Source: Syntrophobacterales bacterium (GTDB lineage Bacteria; Desulfobacterota; Syntrophobacteria; BM002). Taken from it: a DNA stretch of 9,901 nucleotides. Below are positions 6,698 through 9,901 of the stretch, in pieces. Location: positions 1 to 9,901 of the forward strand of contig JAUWKY010000047.1 in NCBI GenBank assembly GCA_030613915.1. The letters are read 5' to 3'. Numbering within the stretch: the stretch's first letter is position 1; each line of letters opens with the position of its first letter. A model generated the notes under the pieces. The model saw nothing but the letters and a program-made list of their open reading frames with translations. It was not told the origin of the DNA and did no database searches. The translations under genes and the position numbers were made by a program.

Positions 6698-6796
6698 TTA
6701 ACGCGCCTTTTTGACGAGCTGGGGCAGTCTTATGGTGCTCTGCAGAAGACTGTAAGCAGAATGAAGGTGAAGATGAACGAAGTCTGCCTGGCGCAT
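6698..6796 (-). pseudogene. 5' part of the DnaE-like gene, ended by an in-frame TAA
   Basis: From the ATG at 6796 the reading frame gives MRQADFVHLHLHSAYSLLQS, then TIRLPQLVKKAR and a TAA at 6700-6698. The same frame continues without a shift as YRLPALAVTDHGN, so this is one gene split by a single stop. FVHLHLHSAYSLL is the opening PHP motif of every DnaE and supplies metal-binding histidines that the downstream product from 6691 would lack. At the stop, family members usually read KKAKEYGMPAL, so the ancestral codon was probably GAA, one base from TAA. An in-frame TGA at 6811 rules out an earlier start, and the ATG follows the guaA stop after 24 bases. No strong ribosome binding site is visible before either 6796 or 6691. 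Confidence 0.8.
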
Positions 6797-6820
6797 GGGT
6801 CTGTAGGGTCATGGCGGGGA

Positions 6821-8380
6821 CTATTCCCACTCAATGGTGCTGGGCGGTTTGGAAGAAATATCGTAAACCACCCGATTCACTCCCTTTACCTCATTTATGA
6901 TACGGTTCGACATTTGCCCTAGTACTTCGTAGGGTACTTTGGCCCAGTCTGCGGTCATGGCGTCAACACTTTCGACGACACGAATGGCAATTACCTGATC
7001 GTAGGTTCGCTCGTCGCCCATTACTCCAACGGTGCGGACAGGCAGAAGGACACCGAATGCTTGCCACACCTGGTCATGAAGACCGCTTCTCTCCATCTCC
7101 GCCATGACAATGGTGTCAGCCTGCCGCAAGATCTCCAATCTCTCGGGCGTAACTTCACCCAGTATGCGAATGGCAAGACCTGGTCCCGGAAATGGGTGTC
7201 GGTGTATCAACCGCTGTGGTAGGCCCAGTTCACCACCCACCTGCCTCACCTCGTCCTTGAATAACTCCCTGAGCGGCTCTATGAGCTCTAGATTCATCAC
7301 CTCAGGGAGTCCTCCCACATTGTGATGAGTCTTGATAGTGGCGGAAGGGCCTTTAAATGACACACTTTCAATAACGTCGGGATAAAGGGTGCCCTGGGCG
7401 AGAAACTCAGCCCCCGGAATTTTGTTGGCTTCAGCTTCGAAAATCTCAATAAAACGGTTCCCGATGATTTTCCGTTTCTGCTCCGGGTCCGCCACACCTT
7501 CCAACCGGCTCAGAAAGGACTCAGTAGCATCAATATAGTCCAAATTGATCTCGAAGCTATCTCGAAAAATCCTCTGTACCTCCTCAGCCTCGCCTTGACG
7601 CAGCAAGCCGTTATTGACAAAGATGCAGGTTGACTGATGGCCCACCGCCTCGTGAAGCAGGACCGCGACCACAGAACTGTCCACACCGCCGCTAAGGGCG
7701 CACACCACCTTCTTGGAGCCGATGGTCTGCCGCAGGTCCTCCACCGTACTTGCCACAAATGACTTCATGGTCCAGACGGGCTTGCAGCCGCAAGGATGGA
7801 AGAGGAAGTTCTGCAGCATTTTGGCCCCATTGGGAGTATGGACAACCTCAGGGTGAAACTGAACCCCGTAGAGCTCGGTTTCGCTATGTCGCATGGCGGC
7901 CACCGGTGAGTTACCACTGTGGGCAATGGCGGTGAAGCCTGGCGGGGGAATCTTGATTTTGTCGCCGTGACTCATCCATACCTGTTCCCCCTGCCCCCCT
8001 GCGGCTCCATCCAGACCGTGGAACAGGTCTTCAGAGGAGTCTATGAGAAGTTGTGCCTTGCCATACTCCCTTTTGGCGGCTCGCTCCACCTCACCTCCCA
8101 GCAGGTGGGTCATCAACTGCATGCCGTAACAGATCCCGAGTACCGGAACACCAAGATGAAGCACTTCCAGATCACAAACGGGTGCACCTTTGTCCAGCAC
8201 ACAGGCAGGTCCTCCTGAGAGGATAATACCCTTGGCACCGAACTCCTTTATCTTCGCCATGCCAATGTTAAAAGGGTGGATCTCGCAGTACACCTGAGCC
8301 TCACGCACCCGCCTGGCGATGAGTTGAGTGGTCTGAGAGCCAAAATCCAAGATCAATATTTTTTCAGCGTGAATATCCAT
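6821..8380 (-). CDS. guaA: GMP synthase (glutamine-hydrolysing)
   Basis: A 519-residue, full-length GuaA that converts XMP, ATP and glutamine to GMP in the cytoplasm. The N-terminal class I glutamine amidotransferase domain (about 7-195) shows the nucleophile Cys84 in GICYGMQ and the His176/Glu178 pair in GVQFHPEV. The ATP-pyrophosphatase domain follows, with the P-loop SGGVDSS at 230-236 that binds pyrophosphate. The C-terminal XMP-binding/dimerisation domain carries HHNVGGLP (351-358), [10 protein letters not shown] (393-402) and the standard ending PPSTIEWE. Its ATG begins on the base right after the guaB stop (TAG then ATG), with a weak GGAAA upstream inside guaB. Translational coupling to guaB is therefore likely. 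All expected catalytic residues are present. Confidence 0.98.
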   Translation of the reverse strand: MDIHAEKILILDFGSQTTQLIARRVREAQVYCEIHPFNIGMAKIKEFGAKGIILSGGPACVLDKGAPVCDLEVLHLGVPVLGICYGMQLMTHLLGGEVERAAKREYGKAQLLIDSSEDLFHGLDGAAGGQGEQVWMSHGDKIKIPPPGFTAIAHSGNSPVAAMRHSETELYGVQFHPEVVHTPNGAKMLQNFLFHPCGCKPVWTMKSFVASTVEDLRQTIGSKKVVCALSGGVDSSVVAVLLHEAVGHQSTCIFVNNGLLRQGEAEEVQRIFRDSFEINLDYIDATESFLSRLEGVADPEQKRKIIGNRFIEIFEAEANKIPGAEFLAQGTLYPDVIESVSFKGPSATIKTHHNVGGLPEVMNLELIEPLRELFKDEVRQVGGELGLPQRLIHRHPFPGPGLAIRILGEVTPERLEILRQADTIVMAEMERSGLHDQVWQAFGVLLPVRTVGVMGDERTYDQVIAIRVVESVDAMTADWAKVPYEVLGQMSNRIINEVKGVNRVVYDISSKPPSTIEWE

Positions 8381-9874
<1,494 letters not shown>

Positions 9875-9901
9875 CTATTGAGATAAATTTATTAAAGTTA
9901 T

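Noticed and set aside
6698..6700. Recoding of the stop (selenocysteine, pyrrolysine or programmed readthrough)
   Set aside because: The codon is TAA, whereas selenocysteine uses TGA and pyrrolysine TAG. No recoding structure is evident, and a frameshift would not help because the frame is unchanged.
6669..6812. ATG at 6812 opening a 47-codon frame before the DnaE-like gene
   Set aside because: It is in another frame, its product has no DnaE similarity, and it overlaps the frame that clearly encodes FVHLHLHSAYS.

Overview
The window suggests a Gram-negative bacterium, most likely a deltaproteobacterium in the broad sense (Desulfobacterota/Desulfuromonadota). The pointers are the lapA-lapB pair (LPS-making envelope), moderate GC content and the style of the proteins. 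This placement is inference, and nothing in the window identifies a species. All eight recognisable genes lie on the minus strand, so the region reads from right to left.

Right half (9859 to about 2618), a tight co-directional run. guaB (IMP dehydrogenase) and guaA (GMP synthase) abut with no spacer and together convert IMP to GMP. About 24 bases after guaA comes a long gene for a DNA polymerase III alpha-like (DnaE-like) protein, and 33 bases later a UPF0280 (ApbE-superfamily) protein that uses a TTG start behind a strong ribosome binding site.

Left half (2459 to 1). A 158-base gap carries a 7-bp-period repeat and a good extended -10 promoter. It is followed by a HIT-family nucleotide hydrolase/phosphorylase, lapA overlapping it by 14 bases, and lapB (membrane-anchored TPR protein with a C-terminal rubredoxin-type zinc ribbon). 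After a 230-base gap with no assigned function comes the first 42 codons of mutS, cut by the window edge.

The most notable object is the DnaE-like gene. Its PHP domain, helix-hairpin-helix region, clamp-binding peptide and OB fold look like ordinary Pol III alpha. Its palm and finger motifs are altered again and again, including replacement of one of the three catalytic aspartates by glycine. It looks like a polymerase-dead paralogue kept open for 1,103 codons. In addition, an in-frame TAA separates its first 32 codons, which hold the PHP HLHLH motif, from the rest. That is either a recent nonsense mutation, a sequence error, or a real start-site shift. The other genes look intact and conventional.
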